From contig JAEWEI010000153.1 in NCBI GenBank assembly GCA_023389545.1, positions 1 through 13,086 of the forward strand: a stretch of DNA of 13,086 bases. The letters run 5' to 3'. Source of the stretch: Actinomycetes bacterium. Lineage in GTDB: Bacteria > Actinomycetota > Actinomycetes > Actinomycetales > Cellulomonadaceae. Under the pieces are notes generated by a model. The model did no database searches, was not told the DNA's origin, and was given only the letters and a program-made list of their open reading frames with translations. Position 1 is the stretch's first letter, and every line of letters starts with the position of its first letter. This document shows, piece by piece, positions 11,455 to 13,086 of this stretch. Made by a program: the position numbers and the translations under genes.

Positions 11455-13086
11455 CTACAGCGGCCCGACGTCCGTGATCCTCAGCACGACCTCCCCGGCG
11501 GCGTCCGACGCGGCGAGGTCCACCACGGCGTCGATGCGCCAGTCGTGGTCGCCCTCGGGGTCGTCGAGCATCTGCCGCACCTGCCACGTCGTGGCGCCCG
11601 GGGGGACCTGGAACAGCGCGGGGCCGCGCGCCGCGCCGCCAGTGAGGATCTCGTCGTGGTCGTCGTAGTACGGGTCGAGGGCCTGCGCCCACCGCTCGGA
11701 GTCCCACGGGGCGCCGTCGGCGTCGAGGTCGCCGAGCGCCGCCAGGGCGCCGTACTGCTCGCGCGCGGCGAGGTCGACGCGCCGGAACATCGCGCCGCGC
11801 ACCAGGGCGCGGAACGCCCGGGGGTTGGCGGTGACGGGCGGCGGGGTGTCGTCGTCCACGCCGCCGGGCGCGTCGGCGCCCTCCTCGTCGAGCGGGTTGC
11901 GCAGCCGCTCCCACTCGTCGAGCAGGCTCGAGTCGGTGCGGCGGACCAGCTCGCCGAGCCACTCGACGATCTCGTGGAGCTCTTCGGTGCGGGCGTCGTC
12001 GGGCACGGTCTGCCGCAGCGCGCGGTAGGCGTCGGCCAGGTAGCGCAGCAGCACGCCCTCGGTGCGGTCGAGGGAGTACGCCGAGACGTACTCCGCGAAC
12101 GTCATGGCCTTCTCGTGCATCTCCCGGACCACTGACTTGGGGGAGAGCTCGTGGTCGGCGATCCACGGGTTGGTCTTGCGGTAGGTCATGAACGCGGCGC
12201 CGAGCAGCTCGGCGAGCGGGCGCGGGTAGGTGACCTCCTCCAGCAGGGCCATCCGCTCGTCGTACTCGATGCCGTCGGCCTTCATGGCGCCGATGGCCTC
12301 GCCGCGCGCCTTGTTCTGCTGGGCGGCGAGCACCTGGCGCGGGTCGTCGAGGGTGGCCTCGATGATCGACACGACGTCGTGCGCGTAGGACGGGTCCTCG
12401 CGGCCGAGCAGGTCGAGAGCCGCGAAGGCGAACGGGGACAGCGGCTGGTTGAGCGCGAAGTTCCCGGGGATGTCGACGGTGAGCCGCACGGTGCGCGGGG
12501 TGGGGCGCCGGCCCGAGCCGTCGTCCGGCAAGGCCACACGCTCGACGACGCCGGCGGTGCGCAGCGACAGGTAGATCGAGATGGCCCGGCGGATGTGGCC
12601 CGAGCGGTGCGCGTCAGGCTCGTGGTTGTCGGTGAGTAGCCGGGTCATCGCGGCCACCGGGTCGCCCTCGCGCGCGAGCACGTTGAGCACCATCGCGTGG
12701 CTCACCGCGAAGCTCGACGTCAGCGGCTCGGGCGGGGCGTCGCGCAGCCGCTCGAAGGTCTTGTCCGTCCAGTTGACGGCGCCCTCGGGGGCCTTCTTGC
12801 GGACGATCTTCTTGATCTTCTTCGGGTCGTCGCCCGCCTTGGCCAAGAGCTTGCGGTTCTCGATGACGTGCTCGGGGGCCATGACGATGACCTCGCCGAC
12901 GGTGTCGTACCCCGCGCGGCCCGCCCGGCCCGCGATCTGGTGGAACTCGCGCGCCGAGAGGTGCCGCATGCGCACCCCGTCGTACTTGACCAGCGACGTG
13001 AGCACGACGGTGCGGATGGGCACGTTGATGCCGACGCCCAGGGTGTCGGTGCCGCACACCACCTTGAGCAGGCCCTTCTGCGTCAG
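11455..13086 (-). CDS. DUF3516 domain-containing RNA helicase, C-terminal 543 residues (cut by window edge)
   Basis: This minus-strand gene enters from the right edge and ends at a TAG complementary to 11455-11457. The visible part opens with the end of the helicase core: VCGTDTLGVGINVP (motif V, residues 10-23 of the visible part) and QIAGRAGRAG (motif VI, from residue 50). The remaining 470 residues match the long DUF3516 region typical of actinobacterial DEAD/DEAH-box helicases, with strings such as VNWTDKTFERL, AVSHAMVLNVLAREGDP, EVTYPRPLAELL, MTFAEYVSAYSLDRTEGVLLR and a C-terminal WRIDAVVDLAASDAAG. The DEAD box and Walker A lie outside the window. The frame is open to position 13086, so an internal GTG near 13060 is not the start. 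Expected role: ATP-dependent RNA unwinding in the cytoplasm. Chromosomal backbone, not cluster. Confidence 0.92.
   Translation of the reverse strand: MTQKGLLKVVCGTDTLGVGINVPIRTVVLTSLVKYDGVRMRHLSAREFHQIAGRAGRAGYDTVGEVIVMAPEHVIENRKLLAKAGDDPKKIKKIVRKKAPEGAVNWTDKTFERLRDAPPEPLTSSFAVSHAMVLNVLAREGDPVAAMTRLLTDNHEPDAHRSGHIRRAISIYLSLRTAGVVERVALPDDGSGRRPTPRTVRLTVDIPGNFALNQPLSPFAFAALDLLGREDPSYAHDVVSIIEATLDDPRQVLAAQQNKARGEAIGAMKADGIEYDERMALLEEVTYPRPLAELLGAAFMTYRKTNPWIADHELSPKSVVREMHEKAMTFAEYVSAYSLDRTEGVLLRYLADAYRALRQTVPDDARTEELHEIVEWLGELVRRTDSSLLDEWERLRNPLDEEGADAPGGVDDDTPPPVTANPRAFRALVRGAMFRRVDLAAREQYGALAALGDLDADGAPWDSERWAQALDPYYDDHDEILTGGAARGPALFQVPPGATTWQVRQMLDDPEGDHDWRIDAVVDLAASDAAGEVVLRITDVGPL

Noticed and set aside
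1..13086. CRISPR arrays, tRNA or rRNA genes
   Set aside because: I saw no regularly spaced repeats and no cloverleaf or conserved rRNA segments by eye on either strand.

Overview
The very high GC content, GC-rich third codon positions and the flanking genes (YggS-type PLP protein, DUF5996 protein, YccF protein, YbaK-type deacylase, DUF3516 helicase) suggest a high-GC actinobacterium. A Micrococcales member of the Cellulomonas or Promicromonospora type fits best; this is inferred from gene content, not from a marker gene.

Layout. Positions 1-1519 are ordinary chromosome: a partial DUF5996 gene and a yggS-like gene on the minus strand, divergent from a yccF-like membrane-protein gene on the plus strand. 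Positions 1520-2139 contain no intact gene. They hold a decayed PKD-domain fragment, a spaced TGTCCC repeat and two operator-like palindromes just before the next operon. Positions 2146-10586 are a nine-gene, single-strand block that looks like a peptide natural-product (RiPP) gene cluster. Positions 10587-10899 hold at most a small degraded ORF. Positions 10900-13086 return to housekeeping genes on the minus strand: a ybaK-like deacylase and the C-terminal part of a DUF3516 RNA helicase cut by the window edge.

The central cluster encodes, in order: an ABC ATPase, two ABC-2 permeases, a 24-residue basic peptide with an excellent ribosome binding site, an NTP_transf_5-type nucleotidyltransferase, a MoaA-like radical SAM enzyme, a dehydroquinate-synthase-like sugar phosphate cyclase, a PPK2-like kinase, and a SagB-type flavin oxidoreductase. 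The ATPase and permeases overlap, and four of the five enzyme genes overlap by ATGA. A strong hairpin lies between the peptide gene and the enzyme genes, as expected if the peptide is needed in excess.

The enzyme set is unusual. There is a SagB-type oxidoreductase but no YcaO cyclodehydratase, and a radical SAM enzyme accompanied by cyclase, kinase and nucleotidyltransferase functions that recall cyclitol activation in aminocyclitol pathways. My working hypothesis is a peptide, or a peptide-scaffolded small molecule, modified by a radical SAM step and possibly carrying a cyclitol-derived group, then exported by the ABC transporter. I do not recognise a characterised pathway with this combination. 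No protease or dedicated regulator is visible.
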